From Cinnamomum chago (Eukaryota; Streptophyta; Magnoliopsida; Laurales; Lauraceae): a stretch of DNA of 64,000 bases. The position numbers and the translations under genes were made by a program. Shown here piece after piece: positions 12,501 to 27,500 of the stretch. The stretch covers positions 18,298,501 to 18,362,500 of the forward strand of contig CP142454.1 of the NCBI GenBank assembly GCA_038049695.1, read 5' to 3'. The notes beneath the pieces are model-generated. The model was not told the origin of the DNA. It made no database searches and was given only the letters and a program-made list of their open reading frames with translations. The first letter of the stretch is position 1. Every line of letters starts with the position of its first letter.

Positions 12501-15500
12501 TTCCTAACTTAGAACATAATTGATGTAATTAGATTGATTTCCTAACTTAGAGCCTTGATTAAGGCATGTAATACCTATATATTGAGGCTCGTTCTCCAAA
12601 GGAAGGCAAGCAATTATAATACAAGTTCATAGCTTTATGCTATTTCAACTTCCATTTGTGAGTTGTCTTGAGTTTGTCATGGTATCAGAGCGAGTTTCAA
12701 GAAACACCTAGTTTCTTCTCTTCCAAAGCATCAAGGCAGTAGGATAGAGAGGAATAAAACTCTCCCTCGTGCAGAATAACAGATCCAAGCATTTATTCAA
12801 GGATTCCAGCGTCATTCACACTCTGCGACAATTCCATCATATTGGTGGCCCAACTCTGATCATCACATCATCTTCAGCCAACTTTATAGACACGGTCGCC
12901 TGGTCTTCCTAAGAATATTGGAGATTTTTTTTCAGAATTTTTCAACACCTTCAGGTTGGTGATTTGCTCATTCTCGAGATTTTCCAGTTTTCTTAAACTG
13001 TTTCCATCTAGACCGTCCAAAATCTTGGATCTGTGGGGGAATTCGTTCATTCTTTTTTCAGTAGAAGCCAAATTACTGTGCTTCCTCAGATCAGTGATCT
13101 AATCATTGTCTAGATCCATCAGTGGGGCCCATGTAGAAGATCAACAGTAAAAATCCAAGTCGCATGGGGTGGTATTTTTGGTCTTTTCTGTTCCGTGTTG
13201 ATTTTTTCTCCTCTGTGATTGTTTGGATCTTGGTTTCTATACTCAGCACAATTTTTATCGACATTTTAGACTTCATCTCTTCACTGTTGTTAGATCTTTT
13301 TTTTTGCAATCAAGATTGAAGATGGAAAAATCTGAGGTTACTTTGATCCGATTCATGGGAAAAAATTACCCCGCCTGGTCATTTCGGTTCCAGATTTACC
13401 TTGAGGCTAAGGAATTGTGGGGCTATATTTCTGGATCTGACCCTAAAACCACGGAAGATGAGAAGAAGATATCCACCTGGCTTACTAAAGATGCAAAAAT
13501 AAAAACATGGATACCGGGTTCCGTCAAACCGCATCTGATAATGAACCTCAAACCTTACCCCACCTCTAAAGACATGTGGGGATATTTGAAGCAAGTGTAC
13601 CATCAAGATAACTCCGCACGTCAACTTCATCTTGAATGTGCGATTACTGAATATGCACATGGGACATTGTCCATCCAAGACTACTATTCAGGATTCCGAA
13701 CCCTATGGTCGGAATACGATAGCATTAAGTATGCAGATGTGGCTGCCAACGTTTTGATCATCATTCGCAATCTTCAGGCCTCTAGTCAACGGGATCAATT
13801 TTTGATGAAGTTACGGACTGAATATGAAAGTGTCTGCTTTGCCCTGATGAATCGGACACCTTTACCTTCCTTGAATGTATGCTTGAATGAACTCCCCCGC
13901 GAAGAACAGCGCATTGCGACCTCGGCCCATATGTCTCAAAAGACTGAGACCTATTCAGTCGCATTCTCGGCATCTAAGGCTTCTCAACCTCAGACTCGAG
14001 ACTTGAGCAAAACGCAATGTTACATTTGTCAAAAATTCGGGCACATTGCTACTCAATGTAAACAGAAGGTCTGCAGTTATTGTAAAAAGTCGGGACATAT
14101 CATCTCTGAATGTCGCCGCCGCCCACAACGTCCATCATCACAGTATCAGTCTCCACAGTCTCAGACTCCACAGTATCAGACTCCGTATGCTTATGTGGCT
14201 TTTTCGGTTATGCCTGCTCCTACATCTGCACCCTCACAGCCTGGGACCTCTTCCTCTCTCACTCCTGAATTAGTTCAGCAAATGATTGTCAATGCCCTCT
14301 CTGCCTTTGGTCTCTCAGGTAACTCCCCGTCCTCTTCTACCTGGTTCCTTGATTCTGGGGCTTCTAATCATATGACGTCTTCCCACATCCTTGTATCCAA
14401 TGTGACAAAATACAATGGGAATCTTCAAATACAAACTGCTAACGGAGGTAATATTCTCATTACTGCTCTCGGAGATATCCCTGGCCCCCTCCCATTGAAA
14501 AATGTTTATCTTTGTCCCGCTTTAACTTCAAAGCTATTGTCAGTCGGGCAACTTGTTGAAAATAATTGTAACATCTCTTTCTCTTCTTCTGGTTGTGTTG
14601 TGCAGGATCAGATGACCGGGAAGGAGATCGCGAGGGGGCCTAAGTGTGGTCGCTTGTTTTCGCTGGATTTTTCTACAATTTCTAGGACTAGATTTGCCAA
14701 TGATGTGTTTTGTTTTTCTATTAGAGATAATTGCCAATTGTGGCATAAAAGACTCGGACATCCTAATCCAAAAACTTTGTCCCTTATGTTAAATTCTGGT
14801 TTATTGAATAAATCTATTGGCTTATTTTCTTGTGTGACTTTTGATTGTGCTACTTGTAAAATGGGAAAGAGCAAAAATCTTCCTTTTCCTATTTCCACTT
14901 CACACAGCACTCAGTGTTTTGATTTAGTTCATAGCGATGTATGGTGAATTGCTCTAGCTCTTTCTCATGCTCACTACAAATATTTTGTGACTTTTATTGA
15001 TGATTTCAGTCGGTTCACATGGGTTTATTTTTTGCATTCCAAATCTGATGTTTTCACTGTTTTTAAATTTTTTTTAGCTTATGTTGAGAATCAATTTTCC
15101 ACCTGCATCAAAATCTTGCGATCTGATTTGGGTGGGGAATACGTGTCCTCAGATTTTCAAACATTTTTGCAAAACAAAGGCATTATTTCTTAGAGAACTT
15201 GTCCTTATACTCCACAGTGGAATGGAGTCGCTAAAAGGAAAAATAGACATCTTCTTGATGTCACTCGTTCCCCTCTTCTTGAAGCATCGGTTCCTACTCG
15301 TTTTTGGGTTGAGGCACTGGCTACGGCAGCTCATCTTATAAATCGTTTGCCTTCAATCTTTATTCATAATCAGAGCCCATATTACCGATTGTACCAGACC
15401 TCACCATCTTATGATGATCTTCATGTTTTCGGCTCCATTTGCTTTGTGCACTTGCCTCCTTCTGAGAGAAACAAACTAACCGCCCAATTAGCTCAATGTG

Positions 15501-18500
15501 TGTTTTTAGGTTATGCGCCCTTCCAGAAAGGGTTCCTGTGCCACGATCCTCACATTCGTCGCTTACGAACCTCTAGGAATGTCGTTTTTTTTTAACAGCA
15601 ATATTTTTTCCAAAAACACCTTGAACCTCCTGACTCCTCCTCCTTGGTGTCTTTACCTGGTTTTTCTGACAACACATCGGTTGTTTGTTTTAATCCAAAC
15701 TTTGTGTATCAACGACGGAACAGAAAAGCGCCTCCCAAGGATCCCCCTCCTGATCCTCCTCCGGCATCCGGTCCACCTCCGGCACTTGGTCCATCTGGAC
15801 ATCCTTCATTTCGTCGCTCCACTCGCATCTCAGTACCCCCCGACCGCTATGGTTGCTCTTCTTCCATCCCCCACTCCTATTCTCAGGCTGTGCAGGACAA
15901 ATGTTGGAACAAAGCTATGCAAGAAGAATTGGATGCTTTAGAGAAAAATCATACGTGGGATATTGTCCCCTCTCTTATGGGTGTCAGACCTATTGGTTGC
16001 AAGTGAATTTTTTCTCTCAAGTTAAAATCAGATGGCACTCTTGATCGATATAAAGCGTGCCTTGTTGCTCTCGAAAATCGACAGGAATATGGCATTGATT
16101 ATAATGAAACTTTTGCTCCTGTCGCCAAGATGACCACCGTACGCATTATCCTTGCTGTTGCAGCCTCTCAGTCCTGGCCTCTCTATCAAGTGGATGTCAA
16201 AAATGCGTTTCTTCATGGTGATCTCAAAGAAGACATTTATATGCGTCTGCCTCCGGGGTCCTCATCTGGGAAGGGTATGGTTTCTAAGCTCCGTCGCTCC
16301 CTCTATGGTCTGAAGCAAGCTCCTCGAGCATGGTTTGAGAAATTTCAAGATGCCCTTCTCCGCTTGGATTTTCATCCTAGTTAGTATGATCATTCCATGT
16401 TCTTACATCATGCTCTGTCCGGGATTACTGTGCTACTGGTTTACGTTGATGACATTGTCATTACTGGTCCTAATGCACAAATGATTCAGGACCTCCAAGC
16501 TTCTCTTCGTCAAACATTTCAAATGAAGGATCTCGGCCCTTTACACTATTTCGTCGGTCTTGAAGTTCATTAATCGCCTAAAGGTATAGTTCTCAATTAG
16601 CACAAATACACGATTGACCTCATTGACTTGGCTGGGCTTACTTCTTCCGCTCCAGTAGATATGCCGGTCGAACTGAATGTCAAACTCAGTAAAGAGGAGG
16701 GTGACCTTCTTCCAGATCCTACCGCATATCGCCGGTTAGTGGGTAGCTTGATCTACCTCACGATCACCCGTCCTGATATCTCCTTTGCAGTTAACCTAAT
16801 GAGTCAGTTCATGACTGCTCTTCGTCACCTTCATTTGGTTGCTGTTCGTTGCATCATTCGGTACCTTATTCGCACACCGACTCGCGGGTTGTTTTTTCTA
16901 GAGGTGTAACGGTTCGGTTAACCGGTTAATTTGAGAAAACCGTTAACCGAATCGTAACCTCGGTTTTCTGTCTTTAAAAACCGTAACCGTAACCGTATCC
17001 ACAAAAACCGTGAAAAACCGTAACCGCGGTTAACCGTATTAAACGGTTCGGTTATGGTTAATAACCGTGGAATGCCTTCCTCACATAAGGGGATAAATGT
17101 AAATGATTGAAGGTAAAATGACACATAATGAGCAATTAAATCATGTAAGAAATATTTTATTCAATTCCCTTATTTTTTCTTTTATTTGTAAACGATACGG
17201 TTAACCGAACCGTATCATACGGTTCGGTTCGGTTAATAACCGTGAATTATTACGGAAAACCGTAACCGAACCGAACCTTGCGGTTTTTTTATTTCATTAA
17301 CTGTAACCGTAGCCGAACTGTAAAATACGGTTATTAACCGCAGTTCGGTTCGGTTCGGTTCGGTTAGACGGTTTTTCGGTTTTTTTTTATACCCCTAGTT
17401 TTTTCCATCAAACAATTCTCTTTCTATCATAGCTTATTCAGATGCTGATTGAGCTGGTTGTCTGGATACTCGCAGATCAACTACATGATGGTGCATGTTT
17501 TTGGGTAGTAGTTTGATTTCCTGGAAATGCAAGAAACATGACAAAGTTTCCAAATCTTCTACCGAGGCCGAGTACCGAGCTATGTCTGCTGCGTGCTCCG
17601 AAATCTTTTGGCTCCGAGGCCTGCTCTTTGACATTGGATTTTCCGCAAAAGGAGCTACCCCTCTATGCAGATAATACAAGTGCAATTCGGATTACTGAAA
17701 ATCTGATTTTTCATGAACGCACTAAACACATTGAGGTTGATTGTCACTTTATCCGTGATGAACTTAAACGTGATGTCATTAGCCTACCGCATGTCTCTAC
17801 TGATCTTCAAATTGCTGATATTCTCACCAAAGTTCTTCCACGACCACGCCATCAGTTATTGGTTGACAAATTGATGCTTGTTGATTCTCCCGCATCAATT
17901 TGAGAGGGGCGGGGGCGGGGGGGGGGGGTAAACAGGCCCCAAGCCCATAATTAGATCCAGTCCAGCATGATTGTCTTGCGTGCTTTGATTTGGTCAAAGA
18001 TTACACAGTTGTACATATTATCTTAATTAGATTGGTTTCCTAACTTAGAACATAATTGATGTAATTAGATTGATTTCCTAACTTAGAGCCTTGATTAAGG
18101 CATGTAATACTCTATATATTGAGGATCGTTCTCCAAAGGAAGACGATCAATTATAATACAAGTTCATAGCTTTATGCTATTTCAACTTTCATTCGTGAGT
18201 TGTCTTGAGTTAGTACAAAAGGATTTACAACTCTTCTTCCTCCGATTCATTGTTAAAATTGCCATGAGTCTGCCATTCCATTCGCTCCAAGCATAATGTA
18301 ATTCACGAATTTTGGCATCTCTAGGATTGGGTATGTTAGTAGCATTGTTTTCCATTTCTTGCCTACAACCTTGGGCTCTTCAAGGGGGCATGATTATGGG
18401 AAAAGGGAAAAAACAAAACTGGAATGGTTCGGATTGTTCTGATACCAGCCGACGTAGTTTTGATTGGAAATTGGATGTTGGATAGCTTCCCAAAATGCAA

Positions 18501-21500
18501 AAATTCCAGTAAAATACGACTGTCCATTGGTATCGGTCATTTCTATGCGAGTTGGGTAGTGTTGCAGTTGACTCGTTTGAAACTGAATGAAACTAAGTCC
18601 AATACCCTGTACTCTAGGCTGACCTCGTTCAACTTGTTTAGTACATGTCTCAAAAGCCACTTAGAAGTTTCCTTTGTTCATTATTCAACTTAAGTAATTT
18701 TATGATGCTTTTTCCTCCTTTCCTAGGGATGACAATCGATTGAGTTTGATGTGGCTTGTGCTAGATTCGAATTTGCCTTGCGCATTGAGCCAGCCAAACT
18801 GACCCGTGACGAGTTTTTAATTTGTAAGCCAAACCTACCCTGTGTGGTATACATGCGGGGTTGAGTTTGATAATTGATTTTTTCAGTTTAAAATATTATA
18901 AATTTATGACTAAATTAATAGTTCCTAGTGTATAGTAAGAGAATTTCAACCCTTAACCCCACTTCAAATCTTTGGTATGCACTCTACCCACTGGACTATG
19001 CTTAATTTGTGCTTTAGAGTCCGTTTAGAAATAACTGAAGTAGCTATAAGCAAGGTCGTACAGGGAGGGCAACCAAAGCCGAACTTGTCTCGAACCTCAA
19101 AGAGATTGAGACTCTTATAAAAGGAAATTGGATGATCTCTGTGACCAGTCTATTTCCCTTTTTATAGAGTGCCATCATACGATGATAGAATTACAATGAT
19201 ATGATTCACACCATTTTAAAAAGGCCTATCAAATCAGAAAATTAAACTAATCTTCTAAGTTAATGATAAAGCTAATTGGGATAGACCTAAGGATAACTTT
19301 TAATATGATTCATGTGAAGTCTAAACAATGTGCAGGAATGCATATCTAATGAGAGAATCAAACTGATCTTCTAAGATAATGATTATGTTGCTTCGGATAG
19401 AGCTGATGATAATAATTTCTAATATGGTACATTGTAGGTGTGTTCAATATGTATGGTAAATGGTCCATCATTGACAAACCCAACTCAGATCACATTATAT
19501 AAATCCATACCCGCTTCACTCCCGAAAAGGCTAGTACCAAACCCACCCCTAACAGAATCAGGTCACCTTTTTCTTTTTTGTTTTTTTTTTTTGAATGGTA
19601 GAATCGGGTCACTTTAGGGCTTAGATCTATAATTCCTGAGCTATAAATCAATATTTCAGGCCCCCATTTTTGAGTTCTTGACTTGAAAACCTTGATCAAT
19701 CGAAGGAGTGTATTGGGGGCTTTTCATAAGTGTTTGTTTTTTGGTAAGTGAATAACACAACACAAACTCAAAAATGACATGCCAATGATCTTTTCATTCA
19801 TTTCTGTGCTTTATCTAAAAATAAAAAATAAAAAACACATAATAGTATAAATAAGGGAGTTGAGTTGATTTTCTCTTACCAAATAAAATGATTTTTTCAA
19901 GAAATAGTGTTGGAATTTGGAAATATGCAAGAGAATGAGCTATGGAGACATGGTTGCTCTAAGGAGATAAGGGGAGAGGAGAGGAAAATGGGGGAATAGG
20001 GAAAAAGTTACAAAGAATTAGGGTTTTTGACCATTACTCCATCTTGGTAAATATTTTCAAAATATCGGCCGAGATATCAGTCAAACTGATATTTTGACTA
20101 TATTGGCCGAGATGGGCCTATATTTTGCCCTAAGATACCGAGTCCAGTATTGCGGCAAAATATCGTCCCGGTATGGGCTGATGCCAGTTCATATCGGCCA
20201 ATATGAACCGGTATCGACCGATTTTTTAATCCATGGTTTGGAGCCTCATATTAAGGAGGAACCTCAATTCATAACGGATCATGAGGAATCTCAATTCATC
20301 TTGCTCCTTAATCTACTAAATGGTGTGTACATCCCGGATAGAGGGGGAGGATATAGGGGTGTGGATTGCCTCAAAAGATGGTCTCTTCTTTCTTCTCAGC
20401 TATTTCTAATAGATCAAGGGAGAGGAATGTAGTGGGTAGAAAGGCCCTCCAAGGGTGGTAATTTTTGGGTGGCTGGCTATCTGGAAAAGGATTCTTACTC
20501 GGGATAACTTAAGGAGGAGGGGGAGGATAGTGGTTAATGATTGCCCCATGTGCTTAAGAGAGGAAGAATAAGTGGACCACCTTATGGTGAACTGCAAAAA
20601 CCGCTCAGTTTCTGTGGAGCTCGGTGGTTGGGTGGTTTGATTGCTGTTGGGTCTTTCCTAAGTCCTTCCCAGAGCTCCTCCAGGCTTGGAAGGCTCCAAT
20701 AGGAACCCCCTAGAGGGAAGGAATTGTGGAGATCGTCCTTTCTAGCGGTCCTCTAGACCATTTGTAAGGAAATAAACTCTAGATGCTTCAAGGGGGTCGG
20801 CACCAGCGACAATCTCTTGGTGGAGAAAGCAAAGTTCTTAGTAGCACTTTGGGTGTCCATTAGTCCGTCTTTTAAAGGATATTCTATAGAGCAGATAATG
20901 TTGCATTGGAATGATCTGTCATTTTCTTTTGCAGGGTCAAATTAGTTTTCACTATGGGCCTTTTCTTGTTTCTTTTCTGTTTTCTTGTTTTCCTGTTTTA
21001 GCTTGCCAATATATTTCTCTTGTTTTGCTTGCTTTTGTTAATAAAAGTAACCATTCAAAATCACTAAATAATAATAATAATAATTTTTTTTAATGTGTTC
21101 TTGGTTAATGAATGTTCTAATCATGAACAAGGATGCATTACATGTTAGATTGATGTGTGAATACCTCAGAGTCATGATCATCGTGTCAGCAAGACTAAAC
21201 ATTTCTGTAGTTGAGATGAGATACCAGTTAATTAACTCATTTTCCTTACTTTTGCTTGTTTTCCATTATTTATCATTTTCTCGATTTTTAAGAACTTTTT
21301 TAAAAGGCCAGCATTGCCGTAATGGTCAGGCATGGATGGCATGGACCATCATGGATGGATCCTATTCATCCCACTCCTGACCGGAACGGAGACAGGCACC
21401 AAGATTTAAAACCTTGCTACTATTAGTACCATCCCAATGACCACAATGATGATGATGGTACTCAACCTGTACAGTGTTCTACTAGTATTGATCTCCCTAC

Positions 21501-24500
21501 ATCCAGGTAAATTCTCTCTCTCATAGATCCTTTTAAGTTGCATGTAGTTATAGTTTAATTGTCAATTCAGAATGCTGTTGATTTGACTCAATGTTTTCGG
21601 CTTATTACATATACACTTTTTTTCTTAAATGGTTATTGGTTAAATGTGTTCGGGATAGATTAGAATGGAGAAACAGAATTCATGTAGCTGACTCCAACAT
21701 AGTTGTTACAAGGCTTTGATGATGATGATGATGATGATGATGGTTATTGGTTAAATGTATAACCTTTCTCTTCATTAATATAATTTTTAATGGTACTAAT
21801 ATAAAAAATTGGTTAAAGATACTTACCTTATATGCACAAGGTTTGGTTTTCACTGTTTCTGACTTCCTGTGAATTTTAGCAAATATATTTCACTTATCAT
21901 TAGATTTAAACAAATTGATTAGTTCCTGACAAAACAACAACATAGGATATATATAATTTGAGGCCCAATAAAATTACATTATGAAGTGCCCTGTTGAAAA
22001 AAAAAAAAAAAGATTCTTGCCTTTTCCAATATTTTTGATTTTTTAGTTCTCTTTTCAGATTTTTTGCTGACAAAAAAATCCCAGGACTGAAATTGTCAAC
22101 CATGGTGTCTCTACCGTAACCATCCAGTATCTAGCATCATAGAATATAGGTCACATGAGCATCCTCCAAACATCAATATGAATGGCAAATGGAACATTAT
22201 TTCTTCACTAGTTTTACTTTTCTGATTGAAACTTTTCCACACCATATTTTGATTCGAAAAAGGTAACAATAACCTAAGACTTGAATTACATATGACCCAA
22301 CTAACAGTGCAATTGCATATCACTTGTTTATTTATTTCATCAGTGGTGGTAATGTGATTATATTAATAAAAGAAAGGTTCCAACAAACAGCTTTTGAGAC
22401 GAAGCCAAAAGGTCCTATGTATAAGAGACTTGTTCGGTTGTACCCGATAACCACCCAAACTACAGAATATGAGGAAACAAAAGGGCTAGTGTATTCACTC
22501 TCTGTTGGGCAAGAGAATCTGCCATGCTATTAGCTGCTGGTCCCACATGTTTAAAGCTTACCCGAATCGAAGATGCCCTGTATTGGTCTCCCTGAGGTAA
22601 TAATGGAACTTCCAAGGACTTTTGTGCCAAGATGAAACCCAAGAAATAGCATTACTAGTAACTTTCCACAATTAAGCTTCCATTGAAAGATGATAAGATT
22701 ATAAGAACCTAATTGCCTCCAAAATTGCTAGAACCTCCTCGTCCACATGCTTACTGAACATAAACAATACTTTCACCTTTTTGTTTCGAAATAACACCTT
22801 CAGTGCCACCTGGTTTATCCCTGGTTGCTCCATCAACATTAAATGTCATACGGCTGAGGGGACCAACATTCTGTCTGTCTTTTGATCAGGGTCACATCGC
22901 ATAGAAGCCTCCCAATTATTAGAGCTATTTGGTAGTACTCTGGACTATCATACATTTTTGTTTAGGAATGCATTGATTCCATGCATCTCTAGTGTGCCAT
23001 ACAAATGTTTAGATTGGAAATATCCAGTAGATTGTAATTCCATAATTAAGAGAAGATGATAAGTTGATTGTTCTAATTAGGGATAGGATTGTTGTGATTT
23101 GTGATCACTCCCATTCCCATATAAATAATATACATACATACATAGTGGTGACCTCTCACAGTGAAGGAGAATATTCTATGAACGTACTGAAGGAGTGAAG
23201 GTGTACTCCAGCTCTTCTGGGGTCCACTTGGGCCTATCTTTGATTAGTGCAGCCATTTTGATGCTCTTGTCATCTCATCATCTGGGTGCCAATTTTACAC
23301 TCATTGAACCTCCACTCACCATTGGATTGAGTCTCCAGAAAACATACAGTTAAGATGCCTATAGATTTAAAGGTTGTTCAATTAAGAGCTAGGATAATCT
23401 GGTGGGGCTGATTTTTCAGCTCCCCATTCTCCACAAGGAGACCTTTCCATCTGCCTTCTTCCCATTGAGAGAAATGTATCTAAGTGGGCCCCACGAGCTG
23501 GACTGCTTGTAGGAGAACATTGTTCCACAATGAAATGGACTAAGTTCACATCCAAAATTCTTTGGTTTTAGATCTTGTGTTGCTTGATCTGATATGGTAT
23601 TAGAGCCACGGCAACCATTTTGTATATGCTCTTGATAAGCAGCTGTCTGTTAGTGAGCGTGTGATTGTGGAACACTATGTGGCCCACCTAGAGTCTTGTC
23701 TCTGGAAAATTCTTGGAAGGAGGTTTCCAGGCAATTAAGGGATTTTTGAAGGTCTTTTTTGGATTTCTTTTAAGCATCAGAGTTATTCAGAGGTAGGCCA
23801 TTTGAACATTCTTCTGATCGGTTGATTTTCGAGAGACTTTCATCTTAATTATTGAAATTCTTGAATATTTTTCTCTTGAAATTTCATGTACAAGTTTTTT
23901 GACCTATATTTCATACTTTGTTGCATGATTTCAAGATCTGATCTCTTGATCAGATTGTGGGTCATCCAGATCAGATGAACTGGATTGTTCTGTTCTTGGA
24001 TTATCCGATGACAATTTGTTTTCCTCGAACTTCTTCTTGGATTTATATTACTTGGATTTGGGATTTAGACATGTTGGATTGTTGGGCATTCAATTTTGGT
24101 TGCTAGTCTACACAGATTTGTTTCTAATCAACTGTTCAAACTTGCTGTCGAAATTTGTGATTGAAACTTGAAATTTTCTTTTGAAATCTGCCTCCGCTCA
24201 GCTACTGATATTTTCTGCTGTTTAAAAATGTGTCTTCATCTATTTGGAATTCAAATCCAATTCTTGTTGTTTAAGAGTGAGTCACATTTTACCTTTTTCC
24301 ACTAACAATTCACGGGGCTTAGACTTCATTTAATCTTATTCACATTGATGTCATGGGCATTGTTCCAACTTTAAGTAGACTTGGACTCAAATATTATGTT
24401 ACTTTTATTTATGACAACACTTGTATCACTTGGATTTACTTTGTTAGACAAAAATATGAGGTTCTATTTATTTTTCAAATGTTTTATCGTCCCATTAAAA

Positions 24501-27500
24501 CTCAATTTGGCAAGTCTAAAAATCATTCGTTCTAATTGAGGAGGAGAATATATGTCTGCCGAGTTCTCTTTTTTGTCAAACAACAGAATCATCCGGAAGA
24601 AAATCATGTCCGCATACCCTACAACAAAATAGGGCAGCGAAGAGGAAAAATAAACATATCTTTTAAATTGTCCAAGCACTTCTTGAATCCATGGTTCCCC
24701 TGCACTTCTGGTGTGAGGCTGTTCGTATTGTGGTTCACTTAATCAATATATTCCCAACCGAGGTTTTAAATAACATTTCTCCTTTTGAATCTTAATGTGG
24801 TTAATGGTTATCCCCCATAATATTCTCATTTACGTGTTTTTGGTTTTCTTTGCTTTGTTCGTATTCCTCCATCTGAAAGAACAAAACCATTTGCTTAATC
24901 TCAATGTGTGTTTTTCTACGATGCAATGATGATCATTAGGGTTTCATTTGCTATGATCCAGAAGCTTGTCATACTCGCATTTCTCGAAATGTTATATTTC
25001 TTGATCATATACCATTTTATTCCATTACACCTCCCACCAAAATATCAGGTGTCATATCTTCCCACCTTTACACGTCAGTTAATTCCTGATTCCTGAAGCC
25101 CCTTTAAAGGTCTATGTTCGTCATCCTAAACCTGCTCCCACTATTAAACCTGAACCTGATCCCTCTCCACTGTTGGATCCAGAACCTTCACCCTCATGTA
25201 CTTCTCTCCCTAACCCTATACCATTGCAAGAGTCCACTCGCATCTCTAACCCCCTGATACTCTATACCACTTTGGATTTGATTTCTATTCCTTCTTAATC
25301 ACAAGCTGCCAAAGAGCCCTGTTGGCAAAAGGCAATGGTAGAAGAGTTGCTTGTTCTCAAAGCTAACCGGACTTTGGATCTTGTTTCGTGACCAGGATTG
25401 GAAGTAAGTGGGTATGCTCCAATAAAGTTAAGCCCGATGGAACTCTTGATCAATATAAAGCTCGCTTGGTCACTCAAGTGTTCAAACAAGAGTATGGTAT
25501 CAATTATGAGGAGACATTTGTTTGTTGCCAAAATGACAACTGTACGAACTGCATTGTTGCTGTAAAATAAATAAATAAATATATGGCCCCTTTGGCAGAT
25601 GATGTAAAGAATACCTTTTTACATGGGGACTTCCATCAAACTATTTATATGCGTCCTTCGCCTGGCTACAGTTGTCCAAGAAACATGGTGAGCTTGGTTT
25701 GATAAGTTTCACGAAGCCTTTTGCTTTAAGCACACTTTTGTCAGTCATAGTGATCACCCACTATTTATCCATCATTGTTCCCAGGGTTGCACCATTTTAT
25801 TGTTTATATGGATGACATTATCATCAGTGGAAATGATGGTTTTGGAATTAGTGCTCTCAAAGTCTACCTTTTGAAAACCTTTGAGATGAAAGATCTTGGC
25901 ACATTGATATATTTTCTTGGCCTAGAAATCCAACCCAATCCCCAAGGTATTGATGTCCATCAACAGAAATATGCTGAAGACCTGTTATCTATGGCAGGTT
26001 TTCCAACAGCAGAACTGCAGAAACACCTGTGGAAATCAATGTCAAAATCTATCAAGATGATGGCGGCACCCTTTCTGATGTCACTCTGTATTAACGACTT
26101 GTTGCGTAGTTTAATCCATCTCACAATGACTAGACTTGATGTAGCCTATGTTCTACAAGTTGAGTCAATTTGTCGGTCATCCTTATAAACGCCATCTCAT
26201 GCTATCCATCATATTCTTCAATATATTCACGGTACTATTGATAAAGGACTTTTCTATTCCCTGTCTACTATGGTTTTGTGCTTATGCAGATGCGGATTGG
26301 GCAAGCTGCCCTGACACTTGTTTTTCTGATACTTGGTGGTGTATCTTCTTGGGGACATCTGCTATTTCCTGGAAATGTAACAAGTAGTCAGCGTTTCAAA
26401 ATCCTCTGCTGAATCTGAATCTAGACTGCATCGAGTGAAGTAATTTGGCTTTGTTGTCTTCGTCGTGAGTTTGGGGCTTTTGCTATAGGCCCTACTCAGC
26501 TCTTTGCTGATAATACTAGTGTAATCCAGACCGCAAAATTTCCAATGTTTCATGAGCGTACCAAGCACATTGAAGTTGACTGCCATTTTATTCGCGAATA
26601 TATCATGTCCAAAACATTACTAACACACATCTATTATCAACATCAACTGGCGAATATGTTCACAAAAGTTATGACAACATCCAGCCTCGACTTCCTCAGT
26701 TCCAAATTAATATTGTGCTATCTCAAGTTGCCAACCAATACAACCAAAATGCCTAGGCGTTAAAGGTGCGGCAAAGTAACTACTTAACACGCTTTACTCA
26801 GCATCAATTTGAGGGGGAGTGTAGAGACAGTAGGGACCATTGGGTCTCCACTTCACACATGTGAAGAGACCCACATGCATGCACATGTGTGAAGGAACAC
26901 TCGTGATTGTAACAAAGTCAACTTTTGCTTTATTACAAGGAATAGGCAAATTTTTGTAGATTATGTTTTTGTAAATTGATAGGGACAGGTTGATAGATGG
27001 ATATTCTTAATTGTAAATACCTTGATTGTAGTATTTTCTCACTATATAAACACAGTCGACCTCATGATGGGGTACGCTGGTTTTTTGTCTCTCTTCTTGT
27101 ATTTAGTTGCTTCCAATTCTATTGATCATAACTTCCACTCCACTTTTTTCATCCAAACAGGCTGAAGTGAAAAACTGTGACATCACAACTTTACTAATCT
27201 ACTCCATTTTTCCCCATCCAAAGAGGTTGACGTAAAAAAGGTCACATCATGTGCCTACTTTTACTCCATCTTTACTGCTACTTATGCTAAACAAGTAGGC
27301 CTAAAGAGAATGCTCCCATCACAAATCCTCCCCCAAGAAGTTGGAGGATTTTGACTTATTATTGACGGGGCCAACAAGGGAGACTGCACTTGAAAGTGCC
27401 CCCACGAGGAACCTCCATTATTAAGGCAACAACAAAGAAGAGTATGAAGTATTGGTTTATTATTACTATGAGATACAGCCATACAGGAGGAGATGATATG

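Larger units (their letters stand above)
12390..18217 (+). mobile_element. Copia-1: decayed Ty1/copia LTR retrotransposon
   Basis: Two ~290-bp LTRs (12390-12679 and 17929-18217) flank a primer site, a gag-protease-integrase-RT-RNase H reading frame and a polypurine tract, the Ty1/copia order. The coding sequence stays in one frame from 13322 to the MITE at 16899, interrupted by stop codons, and has one clear frameshift near 17650. The LTRs differ at roughly a dozen positions by eye, so this is an older insertion than the copia at 55292-60755. It sits inside a gypsy gag on the opposite strand. A probable 5-bp duplication AAAAG flanks it (12385-12389 and 18217-18221), one base being ambiguous at the 3' LTR end. 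Confidence 0.93.
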
